In this document: piece by piece, positions 1 through 6,204 of the stretch
Layout: every line of letters starts with the position of its first letter
How positions within the stretch are numbered: the stretch's first letter is position 1
Assembly (NCBI GenBank): GCA_029987045.1
Contig: DALTWN010000038.1
Coordinates: 1-8,311, forward strand
Length of the DNA: 8,311 bases
DNA from: Methanocorpusculum sp.
Lineage (GTDB): Archaea > Halobacteriota > Methanomicrobia > Methanomicrobiales > Methanocorpusculaceae
Direction: 5' to 3'
The notes under the pieces: model-generated
Seen by the model: the letters and a program-made list of their open reading frames with translations, nothing else
The model's database searches: none
Told to the model about the DNA's origin: nothing
Made by a program: the position numbers and the translations under genes

Positions 1-141
1 GGACAATACTCAGGGAAGGTGTTTCCAAGAACAGTATTAATTGTCCGTCCCGCAGCTTAGGGATATACTCCCCGTTTCATCGAGATGAAACGGAATATTA
101 TTGGAGGTTTCCCGTAATAATGCTATCGTGAATCCGTACCG
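1..141. other. Non-coding stretch downstream of the 114-aa gene, rich in inverted repeats
   Basis: No open frame here looks like a gene. A GGAGGT at 103-108 on the plus strand is followed by an ATG at 120-122, but that frame stops after three codons. The stretch holds several potential stems: bases 1-10 against 33-46 with a 4-nt bulge and an inner GGAA/TTCC stem; GGGA/TCCC around 60-72; and a perfect 10-bp inverted repeat at 72-93. No U-run follows these stems in either direction, so they are not ordinary intrinsic terminators. The stretch could be the 3' untranslated region of the minus-strand gene, part of a structured RNA cut by the window edge, or a protein-binding site. Confidence 0.5.
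72..93. repeat. Perfect 10-bp inverted repeat with a 2-nt centre
   Basis: CCGTTTCATC at 72-81 is the exact reverse complement of GATGAAACGG at 84-93, with GA between them. As RNA this would fold as a 9-bp stem closed by a CGAG-type loop. It lies 48 nt beyond the stop codon of the 114-aa gene. Neither flank carries a T-run. It could be a 3' mRNA stabiliser, a processing site or a dyad operator. The sequence does not decide between these. Confidence 0.7.
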
Positions 142-486
142 TCAGGCGACGAACTCGTTTACCGGGAAAAGAAGCTCGATTTCGCCCTTGTTCAGGTAGA
201 TTCTGCCGGCAGAGAGTTCACTGATGATGATATGCGGCGTATCCTCGTCGCCCAGCTCCACGGCGTATTTGAGTTCCTTGGTGTAGCGGAGAATCTCTTT
301 GTTTTCCGTCACTACGGCACGGATGTCGTAGCGGTCGAACATCAGGGTCTTGAGATTCTTGAAATATTCGATTACCTCGATATGGTAGCCGTCGTCCTGC
401 TTTTCGTTGACGATGATACTGAAAAACTGCAGATAACTGTTCAGGTCGTCGAATGTCAGGTCTCCTTCTTTTGCGATGAGTTCCAT
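142..486 (-). CDS. Hypothetical protein, 114 aa, acidic, unknown family
   Basis: I do not recognise a family. The protein is small and acidic (many Glu and Asp), with no signal peptide, membrane segment, cysteine motif or nucleotide-binding motif, so a soluble cytoplasmic protein is expected. It reads as alternating helix and strand: an N-terminal part with a DLNSYLQFF-like helix at about 14-22, a central IEYFKNLKTLMFDRYDIRAV stretch at about 39-58, and a C-terminal part with strands around IIISELSAGRIYL and IELLFP. It starts at ATG 484-486, with only a weak AGGA 4 nt upstream. It lies 76 nt downstream of the helicase gene on the same strand, but a U-tract sits between them, so co-transcription is uncertain. 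The even codon use and closed reading frame favour a real gene. Confidence 0.75.
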   Translation of the reverse strand: MELIAKEGDLTFDDLNSYLQFFSIIVNEKQDDGYHIEVIEYFKNLKTLMFDRYDIRAVVTENKEILRYTKELKYAVELGDEDTPHIIISELSAGRIYLNKGEIELLFPVNEFVA

Positions 487-542
487 AGTATCCTACTCAG
501 AAAAGGGACGTATGACCACATGATAGTTGCGGTCGAAGCACC

Positions 543-562
543 GGGGAAAAAAGAGGGAGGAA
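543..562 (-). terminator. Pyrimidine/U-tract 3' end signal of the helicase gene
   Basis: Immediately after the helicase stop codon the minus strand reads TTCCTCCCTC, then six T and CCCC. The six-T run is at 547-552. No stem precedes it. Archaeal transcription ends efficiently at U-tracts with or without a hairpin. A similar CCTCTTTTTT string follows leuS at 6281-6290, which supports a common 3' end signal. It may only partly stop transcription into the 114-aa gene. Confidence 0.5.
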
Positions 563-2539
563 TTATCCGTAGAACGTGTGACCGCGGTCATCACGGCCGC
601 TGCCACGACGGTCATCGTAGCGATCGCCGCCGTATCCGCCTCTTCTGCCGCCATCGCGGCCTCTGCGGTATCCTCCGCCGTTGCCGCGGCCGGACCCGCC
701 GTCACGGTCCTTGCGGTATCCGCCGTCACGTCTGCCGCCACGACGGTCTCCCCCATATCCGCCGTGTCCTCCGCGGCGGTCACCGCCGTATCCGCCTCTT
801 CTGCCGTTTCCGCGGGATTCGTCGCCTTCTTCCCGTTCCGGACGCGGCGTCGCGATCGTGATCTGCAGTTCCTTGCTGCGGATCGTCGCCTTGCTCATGA
901 CTTCACGGACCTTGTCGGCATGTTCCAGCGGAACCTCGACGAACGAGTAGTTGCCGTAGAGATCGATGCGGCCGATGGATGAACCCGGAATATCGCATTC
1001 TCCGGCAAATGCACCGACGATGTCCTTCGGGCGGATCTGCTGGTTCTTTCCGAGCGAGATACGGAACCGGACCATGCCCGGTTCTGCACCGGACGTCTCG
1101 TACGTTCCTTCCTCGACCGGGCGGGACCGCGCTTCATCGCCGTCGGCGTCACGGTCGCGGCTTCTGCGCGGTTTCGGCTGCGGCTGCAGTTCCTCGATCT
1201 CTTCGCTCATGGAACTCTTCGCGTCTTCCAGATGCATCTTCAGCAGTGCCGCGGCGACTTCGATACTGGTGACCTCGTCGCCGGATTCCGGCTGGGATTC
1301 GAGCAGCTGCTCGATGAGCGGAAGATAGCGTTCAAGGTCGCCGGATTCGTCGTTCATGACTTCACGGACCTTGTCGAGGAATGCCTGCTGCTTGACTTCG
1401 GCGACATCGTTGAGCGTCGGAATCGGGGTCTTCGCAATCTTGATCTTCGCGTAGCGCTGGATATCGCGCAGCTTGTAGATCTCACGCGGTGCGACGAACG
1501 TGACCGATTTTCCGGTCCGTCCTGCACGGCCGGTTCTGCCGATGCGGTGGACATAATATTCGACATCCTGCGGGACATCGTAGTTGAAGACGATATCGAC
1601 ATCGTCGACATCGATTCCGCGGGCGGCCACATCGGTCGCGATCAGCACGTCGATGGATCCCGACCGGAACCGGGACATGACACGGTCGCGCTGTATCTGT
1701 TTCATATCGCCGTGGATCGCCTCGACCATGTATCCGCGTGCCTGCATGCGGGTCATCAGGTCATCGACGGAACGTTTGGTGTTGCAGAACACCAGTGCGA
1801 GTTCCGGATTGTTCATGTCCAGGAATCTGCAGAGTGCTTCCAGCTTGTCGCGTTCACGGACCTCGATATAGGTCTGTTCGATCTGCGGAACCGTCAGTTC
1901 ACGGCGGGTGATCTTGATGAACTCCGGATCCTTCTGGAACCGGCGGGTGATATCCAGGATCGGTGCCGGCATCGTTGCCGAGAACAGGATCGTCTGGTGG
2001 TCTTCCTGCGTCTGGCCGAGAATCTCGATGATATCGTCGCGGAATCCCATATCGAGCATCTGATCCGCTTCATCGAGCACGAACATCTTGACCTGATCGA
2101 GTTTCAGCGTGCCGCGGTTGATATGGTCGATGACACGGCCCGGGGTTCCGATAACCACCTGGACCGATCCGCGAAGCGCACGAAGCTGGCGTTCGATCGC
2201 CTGTCCGCCATAGATCGGGACGACCGTGAGTCCCTGTTTGTATTTCATCAGATGTGAAAACTCTTCAGCTGTCTGAATCGTCAGTTCACGTGTCGGAGAA
2301 AGAACAATCGCCTGTACATTTCTATTTTCCGGATCAAGCTTCTCTATAATCGGTATACCAAATGCTGCTGTCTTTCCTGTCCCCGTCTGTGCCTGTCCGG
2401 TAACATCTTTCCCATCAAGAATCTGCGGAATAGCCATCTGCTGGATCGGCGTCGGCTCCTCAAATCCCATGTCGCTGATTGCCGAGAGCAACTCTTCAGA
2501 AATCGCGAACTCCCCGAATGATTTTGTTTCTTCCTCCAT
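563..2539 (-). CDS. DEAD-box ATP-dependent RNA helicase with DbpA-like RNA-binding domain and RGG tail
   Basis: A 658-residue ATP-dependent RNA helicase that would unwind short RNA duplexes or remodel RNA-protein complexes in ribosome assembly, mRNA decay or cold response. All core motifs are present: Q-motif at about 8-34 (FEEPTPIQQ), motif I AQTGTGKT 50-57, Ia PTREL 82-86, Ib TPGR 132-135, II DEAD 156-159, III SAT 187-189, motif V ATDVAARGID 301-310, VI HRIGRTGRAG 331-340. A charged linker at about 440-485 leads to a DbpA/CsdA-type RNA-binding fold at about 487-562. A low-complexity Arg/Gly/Asp/Tyr tail with four RGG motifs then runs from 566 to 658. The order matches the DeaD/CsdA family, with an unusually long RGG tail. 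The ATG at 2537-2539 places the Q-motif correctly. A TATA-like box about 32 nt upstream and the lack of a good Shine-Dalgarno suggest a very short leader. The first 100 codons or so use AT-richer codons than the rest. deaD/csdA is the nearest name, but orthology is not proven. Confidence 0.96.
   Translation of the reverse strand: MEEETKSFGEFAISEELLSAISDMGFEEPTPIQQMAIPQILDGKDVTGQAQTGTGKTAAFGIPIIEKLDPENRNVQAIVLSPTRELTIQTAEEFSHLMKYKQGLTVVPIYGGQAIERQLRALRGSVQVVIGTPGRVIDHINRGTLKLDQVKMFVLDEADQMLDMGFRDDIIEILGQTQEDHQTILFSATMPAPILDITRRFQKDPEFIKITRRELTVPQIEQTYIEVRERDKLEALCRFLDMNNPELALVFCNTKRSVDDLMTRMQARGYMVEAIHGDMKQIQRDRVMSRFRSGSIDVLIATDVAARGIDVDDVDIVFNYDVPQDVEYYVHRIGRTGRAGRTGKSVTFVAPREIYKLRDIQRYAKIKIAKTPIPTLNDVAEVKQQAFLDKVREVMNDESGDLERYLPLIEQLLESQPESGDEVTSIEVAAALLKMHLEDAKSSMSEEIEELQPQPKPRRSRDRDADGDEARSRPVEEGTYETSGAEPGMVRFRISLGKNQQIRPKDIVGAFAGECDIPGSSIGRIDLYGNYSFVEVPLEHADKVREVMSKATIRSKELQITIATPRPEREEGDESRGNGRRGGYGGDRRGGHGGYGGDRRGGRRDGGYRKDRDGGSGRGNGGGYRRGRDGGRRGGYGGDRYDDRRGSGRDDRGHTFYG
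620..802 (-). repeat. Low-complexity RGG/YGGDR repeats in the helicase tail
   Basis: This stretch encodes helicase residues 580-640. RRGGYGGDR occurs at 580-588 and again at 632-640, and a partial copy GGYGGDRRGG lies between them. RGG triplets occur at 581, 589, 600 and 633. The DNA is GC-rich and internally repetitive, so the tail may vary in length by slippage or recombination. RGG tracts of this kind typically bind RNA with low specificity and can promote condensate formation. Here that role is inferred. Confidence 0.8.
854..1081 (-). other. DbpA-like RNA-binding domain of the helicase
   Basis: This encodes residues about 487-562. The fold is RRM-like: a first strand (MVRFRISLG), then KDIVGAFAGECDIPGSSIGRIDLYG, then YSFVEVP, and a final helix and strand with KVREVMSK and LQITIA. 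The order IVGAF, then IGxIDLYGNYSFVEVP, is characteristic of DbpA/CsdA C-terminal domains, which direct the helicase to structured RNA. In bacterial DbpA the target is 23S rRNA hairpin 92. The archaeal target is not known from sequence. Confidence 0.85.
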
Positions 2540-2580
2540 TCTATGTTACTTATTGGAGTTCCTGCAATATAGTTTAACCG
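2540..2580 (-). promoter_or_regulatory. Putative promoter of the helicase gene (TATA-like box)
   Basis: On the minus strand GGTTAAACTATATT lies at 2566-2579, with the AT core centred near 2571. Archaeal start sites usually lie about 25-27 nt downstream, here around 2545. That would leave a leader of only about 5 nt before the ATG at 2539. No convincing Shine-Dalgarno is present just upstream of the start, which fits near-leaderless translation. Confidence 0.45.
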
Positions 2581-2638
2581 GAACGCCGAATATCCGGAAA
2601 ATCGAAGAGATATTTCCCTATTTCGCGGAATTCCGGTG

Positions 2639-2672
2639 AAAAAAAAAAGATGCGTGGCTGTCTTCAACCACG
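2639..2672 (-). terminator. Stem-loop plus U-run terminator of the adhesin gene
   Basis: Eighteen bases beyond the adhesin stop codon the minus-strand RNA reads CGUGGUUG, AAGA, CAGCCACG (2653-2672). This is an 8-bp stem including one G-U pair and closed by a 4-nt loop. CAUC and a run of ten U (2639-2648) follow. The U-run follows the stem only in the minus direction, and the G-U pair becomes C-A in the plus-strand RNA, so the element is directional. It should insulate the helicase gene 100 nt downstream. Confidence 0.85.
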
Positions 2673-2688
2673 AAAGATCAGGATATCC

Positions 2689-5600
2689 TTATCTTCTCAG
2701 TCTCAGCAGCACTGCCGCAATACCAAGGCCGGCAATCAGGCCGATGACCGGTGCAGGGGATTTCTGTGTCGGCTGGGTCGTCGGCATCTGCGTCGGGGCC
2801 TGGGTCGCAGCAGGTGTCGGATTCTGGGTCGGTTTCTGGGTCGTATTCACCGAGTCCGGAAGGATGACCGTGTATCCGGTCTGATGGGACGAACTCGGGG
2901 TGTAGACGGCCGAAGCAGTAGACGAGTATCCGATCGCATAGAACGAGAACTTGTCCGTATAGATGTAGATTCCCTGCGGTCCGATGAAATAGGTTCCGTC
3001 CATCCATGTTCCCTGTACCGGCCTGGCATTCAGGCGCTGGAGTTCCGCGGTCGTGCCGTTATGCGATCTGAACACACGGATATCATACTTGCCCTGTCCA
3101 TCGAACGGGACATACAGTTCGAAGACAGTCTCCGTTTCAGACAGACCGCGGATTCCATCGTCACTGGACAGCCAGACGGTTGCATTGATCGGCTGAAGTC
3201 CCGAAACATTGACCGAAGGCATCATCTGCCGGATATCCTGGATGAACTGGTACTGGGAACCGGACATCGCGTCTTCGGTGAGCGTCAGGGTCACCGTGAC
3301 ATTTCCACTGAGATTGAATGCCCAGTACTCTGCTTCCTCGACAAGACCGTCCGCCTTGATTTCACGGATCGACGTGTTCTCATCCTTGATGATCTCGGTG
3401 TTGGCGCACAGACCCGGAAGCGTAACGGAGACCGAAGCAGTATAATCCGGTCCTGCGGTGTTGTCGGCGAGAACGTTCGCTTTCCGTACCGTTGCATTGG
3501 TATCGGCATACACATACGTGATATCGACACTGTATACACCGGGTTCTACTTCGGTGAACGTATGGGTGTATGATCCTGAAGGAGCAGGCAACTCCTCATA
3601 TTTCGTCGACGGCATGAGCTGGATGTATGCCGATGTCAATGGTCCATCCGTCGGCCAGACGATGTTCACCGTTATGGATCCCGTCGCGACCGGAGCAGAT
3701 CCTGTCTTCTGGAACAGTGCCTTGATGATGACATCGCGGTCATAAATCTGGGACACATTGTTTTCATCGATGATCACTCCGCCGTCAAGGATGTACCATT
3801 CCTTGAACTCGTATCCTTCGGTTACGCTATCGACCGTCAGAAGGAACGGGGTTCCGATCGATCCGCTGGAGATGTTCGCAGACGCTGTGCCATACCCGTC
3901 ATCGATCACCGTGACATTGTATATGATCGCCGACCAGTTGGCAATAACTCCGACCTCTCCTCCGTGGGATCCGGTGTAGGTCCAGTTGCCATCAGTGGTA
4001 TAGCCGGAAAGATCCGAAACGAGCGTGCCGTTCACGTCGATGAGTTCATCGCCACTGTCCGAAAGGTTCCAGCCGACAAAGATGTGACCGGTACGCTGCG
4101 GGTTTGCGATGGAGGTATTGAACGTCGATTCACCATAGGTGGCATTCACTGCCGCCGTTCCACCATGGCCGCCATTCTGATCAAGGGAGATGACCGTTAC
4201 GTTCGGCTGGAAATCGCCGCTCACATTCACGTAATGAACCGGAATGCCATGGTTTCCCGGAAGCTTGAAACTGTCTTCAAAGTACGTACGGTTGTCTGCA
4301 TCGCTTGCATTGTACCAGCAGGTAGCGTTCAGATGGTATCCCGGATCCGCTGCGGCAACGACCTGTACCGAGGTATTCGCCGCGGCTTCGGTCCTGTTTG
4401 CCGTCAGTGTTCCATGGTAGACGGTATCGACGGAAATTGCGTACTTGTCAGCCCATACGAGCAGATAAGTGTCACTATTCTTCATGAGATATCCCAGATA
4501 ACGACCGTCGTCGGACGAGAAGTTCGCGGCGTCTTCATAGTAAGCGTCGGCAGTTCCAAACTGCACATCCGGTTCACCGGCAGGATTTGCGATACCGATA
4601 TCGCCGGAGAACGGACCAATGAAATTGAGTACCGCCATTTTTTGGGTGTGAGGCGGGTACAGCCCAGGCCATACATCAAGATAGACGTTGTTTGTTTCCC
4701 CTTTCTTCGTATTGTCTTTTACCGTAGCTGTACCGCTTACGCTAAATATACCGGTATAATCTGCGAACAAGCGCTCTACGAACACACCCCCGCCATTATC
4801 ATGCGCCGTGCATTTGGTAATGTTTCCACCAGTCATTGTGAACGTACCTTTGGTTCCAACATACACACCGCCTCCACGTTCATATATCACGGTAGAGAGC
4901 CACGCTTTTGCAGTACAGCCAAAGATGTCACCGCCATCCATGATAAACGTGCTGTCCTGGTCATACACGCCACCGCCGACATCTGCATAACAACCAGTTA
5001 TATTACCACCATGCATGGTGAATGTACTGTTTTTGACATACACACCACCACCATGTCTGCCTGCACCGCAATCAGAAATGACTGCATCAGCATTCATCTC
5101 AAACGTACCGTCATCCACATACACACCACCACCAGATGTTGGTGTAGTACATCCTGTGATCTTTCCACCATTCATCGTGAATACAGCATCATTTTCGACG
5201 ACAACACCACTGTTCTTGCTGCCGATGATGCTTCCATCATTCATCTCAAATACACCACCTGCAACATGCACACCCTGTGTTCCACACCGGGTGATGGTTC
5301 CACCAGTCATGTTGAACATACCGCCATTAATATACACACCTTCATCGACACAAGTATCGATGGTTCCTCCGGTCATATTGAACGTACCGCCAAACAGATG
5401 GACTGCATCAGAACCTATTTCTGCAGAGTCTGTGAGGTGGCCATTATTCATCTCGAATACTCCATCGCCATACACATATACAAGATCTCCGACGATACTT
5501 GCACTGCACCCGCTGATTTCTCCATTTTCCAGGATGAATTTTGCACCATCTGCGACGTACACACCACCACCGTAATCTGCAGAACATCCAGTGATAGCTC

Positions 5601-6168
5601 CACCGTTCATGACAAACAATCCACCATTATCAACATATACACCGCCGCCATAGTCAAAAGTAATGACAGATACTTTACAATTCGTGATAGTACACCCATC
5701 GTTCAGGAACAATGTACCTCCATCGTCGATTTTTACTGCACCACCATATGCTATCGCCCAGATAGGACCCGTACCGCCACCAGTAAGAATAAGTTTCTTT
5801 CCAGAGTTTCCTGCAAGCGTGAGACTGGCGCCACTATTCACTTCAAAAATTCTATTCTTCTGATCTGCGTTAATAGTTACTTTGTTACCCTTGGCATTGG
5901 TTGCCGGCATGATAGTAACATTGCCATAGACATTGATTTGATAATAAGCCTTGTTTGGAAAAGACCCCGTTCTCTCAATCGTAATATCTTTGTCCACATA
6001 GATGGTACGCATCGTGTTTTTGTCGGTCCACTCTTCAACTTTGGATTTTAAATCCGCCCATGACGAAACCGTTTTTTCATCTGCACTCGCCGCTCCGGCA
6101 AACGCCATCGCTACGACCAGCACTGCCGCGAAAATCAAAATTCCATATTTAGTCGCTTTCTTCATCAT
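2689..6168 (-). CDS. Secreted beta-helix adhesin-like surface protein with C-terminal membrane/sorting tail
   Basis: A 1159-residue cell-surface protein. Residues 1-29 are a Sec signal peptide (MMKKATK basic start, hydrophobic core, AGAASA cleavage site before DEK). About 135-490 is a right-handed parallel beta-helix of some 13 units resembling GGGVYVxxGxFxMNGGxITGC. About 655-745 resembles an InlB/Listeria-Bacteroides (Flg_new) repeat, with THIFVGW-like and ANW elements, and about 748-820 is a more divergent copy (EFKEWY). About 828-1085 is beta-rich and of unknown family. About 1108-1136 is a Thr/Pro/Gln linker, likely glycosylated. Residues 1137-1159 (SPAP, hydrophobic core, LRLRR) form a C-terminal anchor. 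About 30 N-glycosylation sequons are present, mostly after residue 540. Adhesion or cell-envelope interaction is inferred from architecture; no ligand can be named. The double Met start is supported by a Shine-Dalgarno at 6178-6186. Codon use is AT-richer in the N-terminal half. The protein is an adhesin-like type common in host-associated methanogens. Confidence 0.92.
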   Translation of the reverse strand: MMKKATKYGILIFAAVLVVAMAFAGAASADEKTVSSWADLKSKVEEWTDKNTMRTIYVDKDITIERTGSFPNKAYYQINVYGNVTIMPATNAKGNKVTINADQKNRIFEVNSGASLTLAGNSGKKLILTGGGTGPIWAIAYGGAVKIDDGGTLFLNDGCTITNCKVSVITFDYGGGVYVDNGGLFVMNGGAITGCSADYGGGVYVADGAKFILENGEISGCSASIVGDLVYVYGDGVFEMNNGHLTDSAEIGSDAVHLFGGTFNMTGGTIDTCVDEGVYINGGMFNMTGGTITRCGTQGVHVAGGVFEMNDGSIIGSKNSGVVVENDAVFTMNGGKITGCTTPTSGGGVYVDDGTFEMNADAVISDCGAGRHGGGVYVKNSTFTMHGGNITGCYADVGGGVYDQDSTFIMDGGDIFGCTAKAWLSTVIYERGGGVYVGTKGTFTMTGGNITKCTAHDNGGGVFVERLFADYTGIFSVSGTATVKDNTKKGETNNVYLDVWPGLYPPHTQKMAVLNFIGPFSGDIGIANPAGEPDVQFGTADAYYEDAANFSSDDGRYLGYLMKNSDTYLLVWADKYAISVDTVYHGTLTANRTEAAANTSVQVVAAADPGYHLNATCWYNASDADNRTYFEDSFKLPGNHGIPVHYVNVSGDFQPNVTVISLDQNGGHGGTAAVNATYGESTFNTSIANPQRTGHIFVGWNLSDSGDELIDVNGTLVSDLSGYTTDGNWTYTGSHGGEVGVIANWSAIIYNVTVIDDGYGTASANISSGSIGTPFLLTVDSVTEGYEFKEWYILDGGVIIDENNVSQIYDRDVIIKALFQKTGSAPVATGSITVNIVWPTDGPLTSAYIQLMPSTKYEELPAPSGSYTHTFTEVEPGVYSVDITYVYADTNATVRKANVLADNTAGPDYTASVSVTLPGLCANTEIIKDENTSIREIKADGLVEEAEYWAFNLSGNVTVTLTLTEDAMSGSQYQFIQDIRQMMPSVNVSGLQPINATVWLSSDDGIRGLSETETVFELYVPFDGQGKYDIRVFRSHNGTTAELQRLNARPVQGTWMDGTYFIGPQGIYIYTDKFSFYAIGYSSTASAVYTPSSSHQTGYTVILPDSVNTTQKPTQNPTPAATQAPTQMPTTQPTQKSPAPVIGLIAGLGIAAVLLRLRR
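2692..2760 (-). other. C-terminal hydrophobic tail, PGF-CTERM-like but with SPAP
   Basis: Residues 1137-1159 are SPAPVIGLIAG, then LGIAAVLLRLRR. A short Pro-containing motif, one membrane span and a basic end match the tripartite layout of archaeosortase substrates (PGF-CTERM and relatives). The usual PGF triplet is missing, and SPAP sits in its place after a Thr/Pro/Gln linker. It may be a variant sorting signal or only a membrane anchor. Confidence 0.7.
3709..4206 (-). repeat. Two InlB/Flg_new-type repeats in the adhesin
   Basis: Residues about 655-745 carry VTVISLDQNGG, a GxxxVNATYG element, then PQRTGHIFVGWN and a final VIANW. This is the order of Listeria-Bacteroides (Flg_new/InlB B) repeats. 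Residues about 748-820 repeat the plan loosely: YNVTVIDDGYG, then TEGYEFKEWYI, then VIIKALF. Such repeats form small beta folds in stalks of surface proteins. The second copy is divergent, so its assignment is less sure. Confidence 0.7.
4692..5745 (-). repeat. About 13 tandem beta-helix units in the adhesin
   Basis: Residues about 142-493 split into units of 22-34 residues, starting near 142, 174, 200, 229, 255, 277, 299, 321, 346, 373, 398, 432 and 459. The shared pattern is GGGVYV, a short turn, F-x-MNGG, then IT-x-C. The repeats are also visible in DNA: variants of ACATACACACCACC on the plus strand near 4859, 5036, 5117, 5556 and 5634, and variants of CCACCAGTCAT followed by GTGAA. The cysteine after the IT step recurs in most units. 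Similar DNA in tandem makes copy-number change by recombination plausible. Confidence 0.88.
6082..6168 (-). other. Sec signal peptide of the adhesin
   Basis: Residues 1-29: a basic start (MMKKATKYG), a hydrophobic core (ILIFAAVLVVAMAFAG) and an AxA-type site AASA before DEK. It has no lipobox cysteine and no twin arginine, so general secretion with signal peptidase I cleavage is expected. Confidence 0.88.
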
Positions 6169-6177
6169 ATCTAGAAT

Positions 6178-6186
6178 ACACCTTCC
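6178..6186 (-). promoter_or_regulatory. Shine-Dalgarno site of the adhesin gene
   Basis: The minus strand reads GGAAGGTGT, close to the archaeal GGAGGTGA consensus, with about 10 nt between GGTG and the first ATG at 6166-6168. The second ATG follows directly, and the spacing fits the first slightly better. Confidence 0.7.
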
Positions 6187-6204
6187 AACACACTGAAAGA
6201 ATGT

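Noticed and set aside
103..130. GGAGGT followed by ATG on the plus strand, looking like a gene start
   Set aside because: The frame stops after ATG CTA TCG (TGA next). No other start gives a meaningful protein before the minus-strand gene.
1..141. Possible tRNA or C/D box RNA in the left edge
   Set aside because: There is no T-loop GGTTCGA-type sequence and no acceptor stem closing a cloverleaf. The RUGAUGA and CUGA boxes are not present in the right order.
527..982. Plus-strand Ala/Val/Ser-rich frame over the helicase tail
   Set aside because: It is the complement of the Arg/Gly-rich tail. The GC-rich repeats keep several frames open. There is no ribosome-binding site or family match.
1232..2257. 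Plus-strand open frame of 341 codons antisense to the helicase
   Set aside because: The opposite frame encodes every DEAD-box motif. The antisense product is Asp/Arg/His-rich without recognisable domains.
4692..5745. Regular repeats that might be a CRISPR array
   Set aside because: The repeats are imperfect, in frame, and encode beta-helix coils. There are no constant repeats with unique spacers and no cas genes.
3964..6051. Long plus-strand open frame of 695 codons antisense to the adhesin
   Set aside because: It lies entirely inside the adhesin gene. Its translation is rich in Cys, His, Ile and Thr with no domain or signal, and it mirrors the repeats on the other strand. The minus frame has a signal peptide, ordered domains and an anchor, so the antisense frame is a by-product of codon choice.
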